This document shows, piece by piece, positions 1 to 6,814 of a DNA stretch of 19,593 nt. The notes under the pieces are model-generated. The model ran no database searches and was not told where the DNA came from. It saw only the letters and a list, made by a program, of their open reading frames with translations. The first letter of the stretch is position 1, and each line of letters opens with the position of its first letter. Both the position numbers and the translations under genes were made by a program. The DNA is from DASVLX01 sp035552275 (GTDB taxonomy: Bacteria > Actinomycetota > Actinomycetes > Mycobacteriales > Pseudonocardiaceae), in contig DASZLR010000219.1 in the NCBI GenBank assembly GCA_035552275.1, positions 1 through 19,593 on the forward strand, written 5' to 3'.

Positions 1-905
1 CGGCCCTGGTGACCAGGGCAGACGCCCCGGTGCCCGGCAAGGTGGGGGTGGTGTCCGGCGGCGGTTCCGGCCACGAGCCGCTGCATGCCGGCTTCGTCGG
101 ACCGGGCATGTTGGACGCCGCCTGCCCGGGCGAGGTCTTCACCTCACCGAACCCCGACGCGGTGCGCGCCGCGATCGAGGAGGCCGATGGCGGCGCGGGC
201 GTGCTGTTGCTGGTCAAGAACTACACCGGCGATGTGCTCAACTTCGAGACCGCCGCCGAACTCGCCGCCGCCGACGGTCGCGACGTCCAGACCGTGGTGA
301 TCGACGACGACGTCGCCGTCAGGGATTCCACCTACACCGCCGGCCGCCGGGGCGTCGGCGGCACGCTGCCGCTGGAGAAGATCGTCGGCGCCGCCGCCGA
401 ACGCGGCGTGGACCTGGCCGGCTGCGCGGACCTGGCCCGCCGGGTGGTGGCCAATGTGCGCTCGATGGGTCTGGCCCTCGGCGCCCCGACCGTCCCGCAC
501 GTCGGCCGGCCCAGCTTCGACCTGCCCGACGGTGAGATGGAGGTCGGCATCGGCATCCACGGCGAGCCAGGACGGGAACGGCTGCCGCTGGAATCGGCGG
601 AGAACATCGTGCGCCGGCTGCTGCACGCCGTCCTGGACGACCTGCCGTTCCGGCCCGGCGACCGCGTTCTGCTGTTCACCAACTCGATGGGCGCGACTCC
701 GCTGCTGGAGCTGTATCTCGCGCACGGCATCGCCGAACGGCTGCTCGCCGAGCGCGATGTGGCGGTCAGCCGCCGATTGGTCGGCCCCTACGTGACCAGT
801 CTGGACATGGCCGGCATGAGCCTCACCCTGCTGCGCCTGGACGACGAACTGACCGAGCTCTGGGACGCTCCGGTGCGGACCGCCGCGCTGCGCTGGGGGC
901 GATGA
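1..905 (+). CDS. dhaK: Dihydroxyacetone kinase, DhaK subunit (5'-truncated by window)
   Basis: DhaK binds dihydroxyacetone covalently; together with DhaL it forms the cytoplasmic kinase making dihydroxyacetone phosphate. The reading frame is open from base 3 and the text from VTRADAPVPGK onward aligns with E. coli DhaK as I remember it, so roughly the first 35 to 40 residues lie before the window. Seen: the substrate-site motif GGGSGHEP near base 60, KNYTGD, the VVIDDDVAV stretch, and GIGIHGEPG, whose histidine (bases 558-560) corresponds to the family's hemiaminal-forming His. The C-terminus ends in the typical ALRWGR. The stop codon overlaps the dhaL start (ATGA), so the two are translationally coupled. 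Identity is certain; only the start and promoter are out of view. Confidence 0.97.
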   Translation, partial: ALVTRADAPVPGKVGVVSGGGSGHEPLHAGFVGPGMLDAACPGEVFTSPNPDAVRAAIEEADGGAGVLLLVKNYTGDVLNFETAAELAAADGRDVQTVVIDDDVAVRDSTYTAGRRGVGGTLPLEKIVGAAAERGVDLAGCADLARRVVANVRSMGLALGAPTVPHVGRPSFDLPDGEMEVGIGIHGEPGRERLPLESAENIVRRLLHAVLDDLPFRPGDRVLLFTNSMGATPLLELYLAHGIAERLLAERDVAVSRRLVGPYVTSLDMAGMSLTLLRLDDELTELWDAPVRTAALRWGR

Positions 906-1549
906 TGGGTTGCGCGATGGACAGGGTGAACGGGGTTATCTACGCGTTGCGGCTGGCGGCCAGGACGATGTCCGACCACCGGGACGAGTTGGTCGAGCTG
1001 GACCGCGCGATCGGCGACGGCGACCACGGCGAGAACATGCGGCGGGGCTTCCTGGCCTTCGCCGCCGCCGTCGACCGGGTCGATCCGGAAACCCCGGCCG
1101 CCGCGATCAAGCTGCTCGCCACCACGCTGATCTCCACCGTCGGCGGCGCGGCGGGACCGTTGTACGGCACGGCGTTCCTGCGTGCGGCGGCGGCGCTGGG
1201 CCAGGCTCCCGAGCTGAATCCGGCGCTGGTCGCCGCCGCGGTGCGGGCCGCGCTGCAGGGCGTGATCGCCCGGGGCAAGGCGGTGCCGGGGGACAAGACC
1301 ATGGTCGACGCGCTGTCGCCGGCCGCCGATGCCGCCCAGGCCGCCGTCGATCAGGGCGCGGACGTGGCCGGCGTGCTGCGGGCGGCGGCTACCGCTGCGG
1401 CCGAGGGTGCGCGGGCGACCGTGCCGCTGGTGGCCCGCAAGGGACGCGCTTCCTATCTGGGCGAACGCAGCGCCGGGCACTTGGACCCGGGCGCCCGGTC
1501 CACCGCGCTGCTGCTCGGCGCGCTGGCCGACGCGGCAGCCGCCCGGTGA
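902..1549 (+). CDS. dhaL: Dihydroxyacetone kinase, ADP-binding DhaL subunit
   Basis: DhaL carries the nucleotide of the PTS-type kinase: bound ADP is rephosphorylated by DhaM and passes phosphate to dihydroxyacetone held on DhaK. The 215-residue product has the Mg/ADP-binding signature LDRAIGDGDHGENM (Asp34, Asp39, Asp41), then SVGGAAGPLYGTAF, ARGKAVPGDKTMVDAL and ARKGRASYLGERS, all diagnostic and in the usual order. Length matches the family (about 210). Three in-frame ATG codons (902, 905, 917) compete for the start. The first gives the ATGA overlap with dhaK; the one at 917 gives a length closer to E. coli DhaL. Its own stop overlaps the GTG of dhaM (GTGA). Nothing looks damaged. Confidence 0.97.
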   Translation: MMGCAMDRVNGVIYALRLAARTMSDHRDELVELDRAIGDGDHGENMRRGFLAFAAAVDRVDPETPAAAIKLLATTLISTVGGAAGPLYGTAFLRAAAALGQAPELNPALVAAAVRAALQGVIARGKAVPGDKTMVDALSPAADAAQAAVDQGADVAGVLRAAATAAAEGARATVPLVARKGRASYLGERSAGHLDPGARSTALLLGALADAAAAR

Positions 1550-2271
1550 CCGGCGATCTGCCGACGGTCGGCCTGGTGATCGTGGCGCACAGCGCCAAGC
1601 TGGCCGAGGGTGTGGTCGAGCTGGCCGGGCAGATGGCGCCCGAGGTGCCGATGATCGCCGCCGGGGGAGCGGCCGAAGGCGGCCTGGGCACCGATTATGC
1701 GATGGTGTGCGGGGCATTGCGACGCGCTGATCACGGCTTGGGCGTGGTCGTGCTGTACGACCTGGGCAGCGCGGTGCTGACCGCCGAACTGGCGGTCGAG
1801 TCGCTGGCCGGACCGGACCGGGTGCGGGTGGTCGACGCGCCACTGGTGGAGGGCGCGGTCGCTGCCGCTGTCGCGGCCGCCGGTGGCGGTGATCTGGACG
1901 CGGTGGCCGCGGCCGCATCCGGTGTGCGTAGCTCGCCGCCGCCGGAACCCACGCGGTCGCCGGGACCTGCGTCGGTGCCGGAAACCCAACCAGCGCAGGA
2001 GATCGAGCCCGCGCCGGAGATCGAGATCCTGTTGACCAACGATGTCGGGCTGCACGCGCGGCCCGCCGCGCTGCTCGCCCGCACCGTCGCCGGCTTGGAC
2101 GCCGAGGTGACCGTCGCGTTCGGTGATCAGCGCGCCGACGCCGGCAGCGTGCTCGGGCTGCTGGCCCTGGGGGCCGGGGCCGGCGATGTCATCCGGGTGT
2201 CGGCGCGCGGCACGCAGGCCGCCGAGGCGCTGCGCCGAGTGCGCCAACTCGGTGAACGTCGCTTCCAATAG
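1546..2271 (+). CDS. dhaM: PTS phosphocarrier DhaM, EIIA-HPr fusion
   Basis: DhaM relays phosphate from the general PTS to DhaL-bound ADP. The 241-residue product starts at GTG 1546 inside the dhaL stop; the frame is open far upstream, but upstream text is a dhaL shadow. Residues 8-125 are a mannose-type EIIA (DhaM) domain with the phospho-accepting His15 in VIVAHSAKLAEG, a YDLGSA stretch and APLVEG. A Pro/Glu-rich linker (about 127-157) leads to an HPr domain (158-241) with GLHARPA (His170) and a serine (Ser201) at the position of HPr Ser46. The enzyme I-like segment found at the C-terminus of E. coli DhaM is absent, so phosphate must come from a separate EI. It ends the dhaKLM operon; no terminator hairpin is obvious in the next 150 bases. 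Confidence 0.94.
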   Translation: MTGDLPTVGLVIVAHSAKLAEGVVELAGQMAPEVPMIAAGGAAEGGLGTDYAMVCGALRRADHGLGVVVLYDLGSAVLTAELAVESLAGPDRVRVVDAPLVEGAVAAAVAAAGGGDLDAVAAAASGVRSSPPPEPTRSPGPASVPETQPAQEIEPAPEIEILLTNDVGLHARPAALLARTVAGLDAEVTVAFGDQRADAGSVLGLLALGAGAGDVIRVSARGTQAAEALRRVRQLGERRFQ

Positions 2272-2354
2272 TTGAGTCTTGCTCGATAACTTGCTCGATC
2301 CCGTGGCCAAGCTCACCAGCGAGATGGTCCGTCCCATGGGACGATCTCTCGAAA

Positions 2355-2370
2355 GTTACCGACGCGTAGC
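2355..2370. promoter_or_regulatory. Putative operator, GTTACC-type half-palindrome upstream of the dehydrogenase gene
   Basis: GTTACCGACGCGTAGC lies 57 bases before the start codon at 2428. It shares GTTACC plus a four-base spacer and a GTA core with the elements at 12463 and 14270, which precede other C4 acyl-CoA genes. The right arm is imperfect here. This is the weakest of the three copies, and the operator role is inferred from recurrence and placement. Confidence 0.4.
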
Positions 2371-2427
2371 GTTGTTGTCGCGGACGGCGGCCAGCCTCGC
2401 GTCCCACGGCGATAACGGAGGTAGGCA

Positions 2428-4203
2428 ATGGCGCGGGAGTTCTCCACGATCGGCATCGTCGGACTGGGCACCATGGGCGCGGGGATCGCGGAGGTGGTCG
2501 CCCGCAGCGGGCGCCGGGTGATCGGGGTCGAGGTCGATGATGCCGGCGTGGCGCGGGCCCGCGGCCACCTCACCCACTCCACGGACCGGGCGGTCGCCGG
2601 CGGCAAGCTGGACGCCGCCGGCCGGGACGAGCTGAGCGGCCGGATCACCTTCACCACCGCGCTGACCGATCTCGCCGACGTGGACCTGGTGATCGAGGCG
2701 ATTCCGGAGAACCTGGAAGCCAAGACCGAGCTGTTCGCCGAACTGGACCGGATCTGCCGGCCAGAGGTCATTTTCGCGTCGAACACGTCCTCGCTGTCAG
2801 TGACCGAGATCGGCGTGCGGACCGGGCGCCCCGGCAAGGTGGTCGGGCTGCACTTCTTCAACCCGGCGCCGGTGCTCAAGCTGGTCGAGATCGTGCGGAC
2901 GGTGGTCACCGAGCCGGAGGTGGTGGACGATGTGGTCGCGTTCGCCACCGCCTTGGGCAAGGAGCCGGTGGTGATCGGCGACCGCGCCGGGTTCATCGCC
3001 AACGCGCTGCTGTTCGGCTACCTCAACCACGCCGTCCGGATGTACGAGCAGAAGTATGCGACCCGCGAGGACCTGGACGCCGCCATGCGGCTGGGCTGCG
3101 GTTACCCGATGGGGCCGCTGCGGCTACTGGACCTGATCGGGCTGGACACCGCCTTCCAGATCCTGGACACGATGTATCACCAGTCGCGCAACCGGTTGCA
3201 CGCGCCGGCTCCGCTGCTCAAGCAGATGATCACCGCTGGGCTGCTCGGCCGCAAGACCGGCCGCGGCTTCTACACCTACGACGCCCCGGACTCGCCGAAG
3301 GTGGTCGCGGACGTACTCACCCCGGCCGATGACAGCGCCGCCGAAGGCAGCCGGCCGATCTCCCGGGTCGGCGTGGTCGGCACCGGCACCATGGCGACCG
3401 GCATCGCGGAGGTCTTCGCCAAGAGTGGTTTCGACGTGGTGCTGCGCGCCCGCACCGCGGCGAAGGCGGACGCGGCGATCGGCAAGGTCCGCAAGTCGCT
3501 GGACCGCGCGGTGACCAAGGGCAAACTGTCCGAAGTAGACCGTGACGCCGCGCTGGGCCGGATCTCGCCGGCGGTGGAGTTCGCGGCGTTCGCGGACTGC
3601 GACCTGGTGATCGAGGCGGTGGCCGAGGAGATCGCCGTCAAGACTGAGGTCTTCCAGGCCTTGGACAAGGCGTGCAAGCCGGGCGCCGTGCTGGCCACCA
3701 CGACCTCCTCGTTGCCGGTGATCGAGTGCGCCGCCGCGACCAGCCGCCCGGACGAGGTGGTCGGGCTGCACTTCTTCAACCCGGCCCCGGTGATGAAACT
3801 GGTCGAGGTGGTGGACACCATCGCGACCGCGCCGGACGTGGTCGCCACTGCCCACGCGGTGTGTCAGCGGGTCGGCAAGCACCCGGTGCACTGCGGCGAC
3901 CGGGCCGGTTTCATCGTGAACGCGCTGCTGTTCCCGTACCTCAACGACGCGATCGCGATGCTGGAGGCGCACTACGCCGGCGCGGATGACATCGACACCG
4001 CGATGAAGGTCGGCTGCGGCCTGCCGATGGGTCCGTTCGCGCTGCTGGACGTGGTGGGCCTGGACGTGTCGCTGGCGATCGAGCGGACGCTGTACATCGA
4101 GTTCCGCGAGCCCGGGTTCGCGCCCGCGCCACTGCTGGAGCACCTGGTCACCGCCGGCCGGCTGGGCCGCAAGACCGGCAAGGGCTTCCGCGACTACACC
4201 TGA
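2428..4203 (+). CDS. Tandem (duplicated) 3-hydroxyacyl-CoA dehydrogenase, 3-hydroxybutyryl-CoA dehydrogenase type
   Basis: The protein interconverts 3-hydroxyacyl-CoA and 3-oxoacyl-CoA, probably at the C4 level, in the cytoplasm. The 591 residues hold two complete dehydrogenase modules in line (about 6-285 and 312-591), each a Rossmann domain plus a helical C-terminal domain. Module 1 has GLGTMG (12-17), catalytic His142 in GLHFFNPAP, Glu154 and Asn192. Module 2 has GTGTMA (318-323), His448, Glu460 and Asn498, plus the conserved serines (121/122 and 427/428), so both look catalytically intact. The cofactor region differs: Glu35 after strand 2 in module 1 (NAD-like), Arg340-Ala341-Arg342 in module 2. 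No crotonase or thiolase domain is attached, unlike FadB/FadJ. GGAGGT at 2417-2422 sets the ATG. It stands alone between a putative operator and a terminator, so it is probably monocistronic. Confidence 0.93.
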   Translation: MAREFSTIGIVGLGTMGAGIAEVVARSGRRVIGVEVDDAGVARARGHLTHSTDRAVAGGKLDAAGRDELSGRITFTTALTDLADVDLVIEAIPENLEAKTELFAELDRICRPEVIFASNTSSLSVTEIGVRTGRPGKVVGLHFFNPAPVLKLVEIVRTVVTEPEVVDDVVAFATALGKEPVVIGDRAGFIANALLFGYLNHAVRMYEQKYATREDLDAAMRLGCGYPMGPLRLLDLIGLDTAFQILDTMYHQSRNRLHAPAPLLKQMITAGLLGRKTGRGFYTYDAPDSPKVVADVLTPADDSAAEGSRPISRVGVVGTGTMATGIAEVFAKSGFDVVLRARTAAKADAAIGKVRKSLDRAVTKGKLSEVDRDAALGRISPAVEFAAFADCDLVIEAVAEEIAVKTEVFQALDKACKPGAVLATTTSSLPVIECAAATSRPDEVVGLHFFNPAPVMKLVEVVDTIATAPDVVATAHAVCQRVGKHPVHCGDRAGFIVNALLFPYLNDAIAMLEAHYAGADDIDTAMKVGCGLPMGPFALLDVVGLDVSLAIERTLYIEFREPGFAPAPLLEHLVTAGRLGRKTGKGFRDYT

Positions 4204-4214
4204 TCATGGTGGCA

Positions 4215-4247
4215 GGCGGTGGGCTCCCATGCCGGGAGCCCACCGCC
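4215..4247 (+). terminator. Strong hairpin terminator after the dehydrogenase gene
   Basis: A perfect 14-bp stem (left arm 4215-4228, GGCGGTGGGCTCCC; right arm 4234-4247) closes a five-base loop, 11 bases after the stop codon. There is no U tract, as is common in actinobacteria. It matches the hairpin at 6754-6786 in 32 of 33 positions. Confidence 0.85.
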
Positions 4248-4262
4248 GTGCTCATGGTCCGC

Positions 4263-4348
4263 CCCAGACAGCGCGAAACCGGGGGTCCCGTCATCCGGCG
4301 GGCACGCTCCCCGGCTCACTTCCGGCCGCATCCGCGGATCGACCGGCA
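4263..4348. repeat. Direct repeat, copy 1, upstream of the DUF3800-like gene
   Basis: These 86 bases recur at 4983-5068, offset exactly 720, with 75 of 86 identical and no gaps. The last 41 bases (4308-4348) are identical; most differences sit in a 13-base block (4290-4300 and nearby). That variable block lies between CCGGGG (4279-4284) and CCCCGG (4309-4314), which could pair, so variation falls in a loop. The 3' part contains the palindrome ATCCGCGGAT. Together the copies bracket one gene. Possible roles are insertion boundaries, a structured RNA or a protein-binding site; the sequence does not decide. Confidence 0.8.
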
Positions 4349-4392
4349 ATGAGATCAAAATACCAGACCCACGGGTCGATAGTGTCGGGCGC

Positions 4393-4398
4393 TAGATA
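4393..4398 (+). promoter_or_regulatory. Possible -10 element giving a leaderless mRNA
   Basis: TAGATA sits 11 bases before the ATG at 4410, in a locally AT-richer stretch. A transcript starting the usual distance downstream would begin at or within a few bases of the ATG. The only Shine-Dalgarno-like sequence, GAGGA at 4405-4409, touches the ATG with no spacer and would work poorly. No convincing -35 is seen. The assignment is inference. Confidence 0.3.
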
Positions 4399-4409
4399 TT
4401 GTTCGAGGA

Positions 4410-4991
4410 ATGATCGAACAGACGACAGCGCATGTCGACGAGTCGGGTACCCGGCTGCCGGACGGACGCCGCCTCTACGTTGTTGCCGCCGTGCTTGCCA
4501 CCCGAGCCGATCATCCGGCGATCACGGATGCTGTCCGATCCGCACAGCTGAATGATCGGCCGTGGCACTACTACGACGAGACGTCAATGCGGCGGCTGGC
4601 GCTGGCTCAGGTGATCGCCTCGCTACCGCTGCACGGCGCACTGATGGTTACGACCAGCAGCGGCGCCGCAGGCCAGGAGCGCGCCCGGACGCGGCTATTG
4701 GCTGAGTTGTGGCCGACACTGCAACACCGTGAACAGGTCAATCAGGTGGTCATGGAGACTCGGGGCGGCGGCGACAAGCATGATCGTCGCACGCTGGATC
4801 GTCTCCGGCGATCCCATCAGATCACCGCAGACCTGCGTGTCGATCATCTGCCCAAACACACGCCGCTGCTTCAGTTGGCTGACTTCGTTGCCGGCGCATA
4901 TGTCAGTGCGCGCCACCACGACGAGCCGAAACCGTGGGAGATTGTCTCCACCGCGCACCTAGTAGACGTCACTGTGTTGGATCCCAGATAG
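4410..4991 (+). CDS. DUF3800-like protein, predicted RNase H-like fold
   Basis: The 193-residue product opens with VDESG (Asp10, Glu11) and closes with a LRVDHLPKHTPLLQLADFVAG stretch (Asp158). This head-and-tail pattern is typical of DUF3800, a family of uncharacterised proteins with predicted RNase H-like architecture, often in phage or mobile contexts. A mid-region METRGGGDKHDRR (Glu116, Asp122, Asp125) supplies more acidic residues that could join a metal site. No signal peptide or membrane segment is seen. The gene is alone between two long direct repeats; its stop codon lies inside the second. Codon use looks less GC-biased than the adjoining metabolic genes, and it separates two ordinary genes, which fits acquisition as a cassette. 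The family call is from motif pattern only, and catalytic activity is unproven. Confidence 0.65.
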   Translation: MIEQTTAHVDESGTRLPDGRRLYVVAAVLATRADHPAITDAVRSAQLNDRPWHYYDETSMRRLALAQVIASLPLHGALMVTTSSGAAGQERARTRLLAELWPTLQHREQVNQVVMETRGGGDKHDRRTLDRLRRSHQITADLRVDHLPKHTPLLQLADFVAGAYVSARHHDEPKPWEIVSTAHLVDVTVLDPR

Positions 4992-5068
4992 CGCGAAGCC
5001 GGGGGTCCCACGACGACGCAGGCACGTTCCCCGGCTCACTTCCGGCCGCATCCGCGGATCGACCGGCA
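4983..5068. repeat. Direct repeat, copy 2, downstream of the DUF3800-like gene
   Basis: This is the second copy of the 86-base element at 4263, 87% identical without gaps. It begins six bases before the TAG stop (4989-4991) of the DUF3800-like gene, so the gene's last two codons and stop are part of the repeat. The outer CCGGGG/CCCCGG pairing is kept while the sequence between differs. It could also end the transcript of the enclosed gene. Confidence 0.8.
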
Positions 5069-5110
5069 CGTGATCAGTGTAGCGCGCGTGATTGCCGTAC
5101 GCGAGCGGAG

Positions 5111-5170
5111 TCAGTGCAAGGAGTCTCGCAGTGCGGTGGGCCCGCGCAGGAAGCCGGGGCGTCGAAGGGC
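5111..5170 (-). pseudogene. Remnant of the 3' end of a marR gene
   Basis: Read on the minus strand this encodes PGFLRGPTALRDSLH then stop, matching the C-terminus of the intact MarR protein at 7158-7616 (PAFARGLTALRDSVN). At DNA level bases 5114-5164 match 7170-7221 at 42 of 51 aligned positions with a single one-base gap. Correcting that gap restores DAPGF against DAPAF, indicating a frameshift. No further MarR homology is visible beyond about 5175, and an in-frame stop follows in the corrected frame. It is read as a decayed partial duplicate. Confidence 0.5.
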
Positions 5171-5234
5171 CACACCTGAGCGGCGGGAGTTTACTGAGCA
5201 GCGGGAACTAACTGGACTCCGGCGCCGACTCACA

Positions 5235-5278
5235 GAACAGCGCGGACGCTCCCAGCAGGGGACACGGCCGCGCTGTTC
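5235..5278. other. Inverted repeat upstream of the PepSY membrane protein gene
   Basis: GAACAGCGCGG (5235-5245) is the exact reverse complement of 5268-5278, with a 22-base spacer, ending 36 bases before the ATG at 5315. It could be an operator or a leader hairpin. Just upstream (5177-5212) two imperfect 18-base direct repeats (14 of 18 matching) add to the non-coding structure. The stretch 4992-5314 otherwise holds only the direct repeat and the marR remnant. Confidence 0.45.
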
Positions 5279-5314
5279 CGTACCGACTCGGCCCACCACG
5301 AGCCAGGAGCTGCC

Positions 5315-6736
5315 ATGACCACCACCATCAGTGATTCGTCTCCGCCGTCCGAGGACGAACCGTCGGCCGTCGCCGCACCGGCCCGGCCCACCGCGCCGAA
5401 ATCGACCCGAGCGACGCCGTGGCGGGCGATCGGTCTGCTGGCTCGGCGGGTGCATTTCATCGCTGGCCTACTCATCGCACCGTTCCTGGTTCTGTTGTGT
5501 CTGACCGGAATCGCCTACGTGTTCAGCCCGCAGATCAACGATGTGCTGTACTCCCAACAGCTCTTCGCCGAGCAGTCCACCGGAACGGCTCACCCGCTGT
5601 CCGAACAGGTAGGTGCCGCGCTGGCGGCGTATCCCCAGGACAAGCTCAACTCGGTGGTGCTGCCCGACGATCCGAGCCGGACCACCCAGGTGGTGCTGTC
5701 CGAAGCGGGTCTGCCGTCCAACGGCCCGTTCGACACCCAGATGCGCACCGTCTACGTCGACCCGTACACCGGCAAGGTGCGCGGCGCGTTGATCACGGAC
5801 AGCGGCCGGCCACCGGCCCAGCAGTGGCTGCGCACCTTCCACGCCAACCTGAACCTCGGTAGCTGGGGACAGGTCTACGCCGAGTTCGTGGCGAGTTGGC
5901 TGCCCTGGATCGTGCTCGGCGGCCTGGTGCTGTGGTTCCAGCAGCGCCGTCGCAAGCGCGCGGTGCGGTCGTTGCTGCTGCCGCCCAGCGGTCTGCCGAA
6001 AGGCCGTCCCCGGTTGCGCGGCCTGCACGGCGCCCTGGGTCTGTGGTTGGCCGCCGGGCTGCTCGCGGTCAGCATCACCGGCCTCACCTGGTCGACCTAT
6101 GCTGGGGCGAACTTCACCACCGCGATCGACGCCCTGCACGGCACCAGTCCGAGCCTGACCGCGCCGAAGGTGATGGCTCCGGCCGGAGCGTGGCCGATCG
6201 GCCTGGACCGGGCGTTGGCCGTCGCCCGCCAGCAGGGGATGTCCGGCCAGTTGACCGTCACCCCGCCGGCCAGTCCGAGCAAGCCCTACAAGATCAACGA
6301 GAGTTATCAGACCCTGCCGGTGCGGGTGGACAGCGTCGCCGTCGATCCCTACAGCGGCAAGGTCACCGGCCGGGTGACCTGGGCCGACTACCCGCTCCTG
6401 GCCAAGCTCACATCCTTGGGCATCCAGGCGCACACCGGCACGCTGCTCGGTCTGCCCAATGAGATCGCCATGGCCCTGCTGGCATTGGGCATCCTGACGA
6501 TGATCGTGCTCGGCTACCGGATGTGGTGGAAGCGCCGACCCTCGGGCGGTCGCCGTGCGCCGGCGCCGCCACCGGTCTGGCGCAAGATGCCGGTGCCGGT
6601 GCTGCTGGCGTTGATCGTGGTCGCCGCGGTGGTCGGCCGGTTCCTGCCGGTCTTCGGAATCACGCTGGTCCTGTTCGTGCTGACCGACACCGTGCTGAAC
6701 GCCGTCAAGCGACGCCGGGCGGCGATCGCGGTCTGA
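5315..6736 (+). CDS. PepSY-associated membrane protein, PiuB-like
   Basis: A 473-residue inner-membrane protein of the PepSY-TM type (COG3182, PiuB-like), a family often tied to iron or haem uptake and reduction. After a Pro/Ser-rich cytoplasmic tail come RRVHFIAGLLIAPFLVLLC (His47; first helix about 48-70), an extracytoplasmic region with YVDPYTGKVRG, a second helix near 188-205, LHGALGLWLAAGLL (His near 238; third helix), a second extracytoplasmic PepSY-like segment with VDPYSGKVTGRV, a fourth helix near 383-405 ending in YRMWWKRRP, and a final hydrophobic pair near 428-462. The repeated VDPY(T/S)GKV motifs mark the PepSY units. AGGAG at 5305-5309 sets the ATG. Substrate cannot be told from sequence; the link to iron is family-level. 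Confidence 0.88.
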   Translation: MTTTISDSSPPSEDEPSAVAAPARPTAPKSTRATPWRAIGLLARRVHFIAGLLIAPFLVLLCLTGIAYVFSPQINDVLYSQQLFAEQSTGTAHPLSEQVGAALAAYPQDKLNSVVLPDDPSRTTQVVLSEAGLPSNGPFDTQMRTVYVDPYTGKVRGALITDSGRPPAQQWLRTFHANLNLGSWGQVYAEFVASWLPWIVLGGLVLWFQQRRRKRAVRSLLLPPSGLPKGRPRLRGLHGALGLWLAAGLLAVSITGLTWSTYAGANFTTAIDALHGTSPSLTAPKVMAPAGAWPIGLDRALAVARQQGMSGQLTVTPPASPSKPYKINESYQTLPVRVDSVAVDPYSGKVTGRVTWADYPLLAKLTSLGIQAHTGTLLGLPNEIAMALLALGILTMIVLGYRMWWKRRPSGGRRAPAPPPVWRKMPVPVLLALIVVAAVVGRFLPVFGITLVLFVLTDTVLNAVKRRRAAIAV

Positions 6737-6753
6737 CCTGACCAGAAATGGTA

Positions 6754-6786
6754 GGCGGTGGGCTCCCATGTCGGGAGCCCACCGCC
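6754..6786. terminator. Bidirectional hairpin terminator between PepSY gene and csbD
   Basis: A perfect 14-bp stem (6754-6767 with 6773-6786) and five-base loop lie between two convergent genes, 17 bases after the PepSY stop and 28 before the csbD stop, so it can serve both. It differs from the hairpin at 4215-4247 by one loop base. Confidence 0.85.
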
Positions 6787-6814
6787 GGTCTCTGGTGGGA
6801 TATCCCCGCTGGTG

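Noticed and set aside
788..1918. Long open frame on the minus strand across dhaL/dhaM
   Set aside because: Arg/Pro-rich composition without any family pattern; it is antisense to three clearly recognisable, tightly packed genes, as expected in GC-rich DNA.
2331..2342. Palindrome GTCCCATGGGAC upstream of the dehydrogenase
   Set aside because: Perfect but only 12 bases, not repeated at the related promoters; kept out as a separate site for lack of support.
2279..2521. Small plus-strand frame between dhaM and the dehydrogenase gene
   Set aside because: Overlaps the dehydrogenase start in another frame, lacks a ribosome site and has no family features; the region is better read as a promoter.
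4230..5300. Insertion sequence or integron around the DUF3800-like gene
   Set aside because: No transposase, integrase or terminal inverted repeats are present; the flanking repeats are direct and long, so no known element type is assigned.
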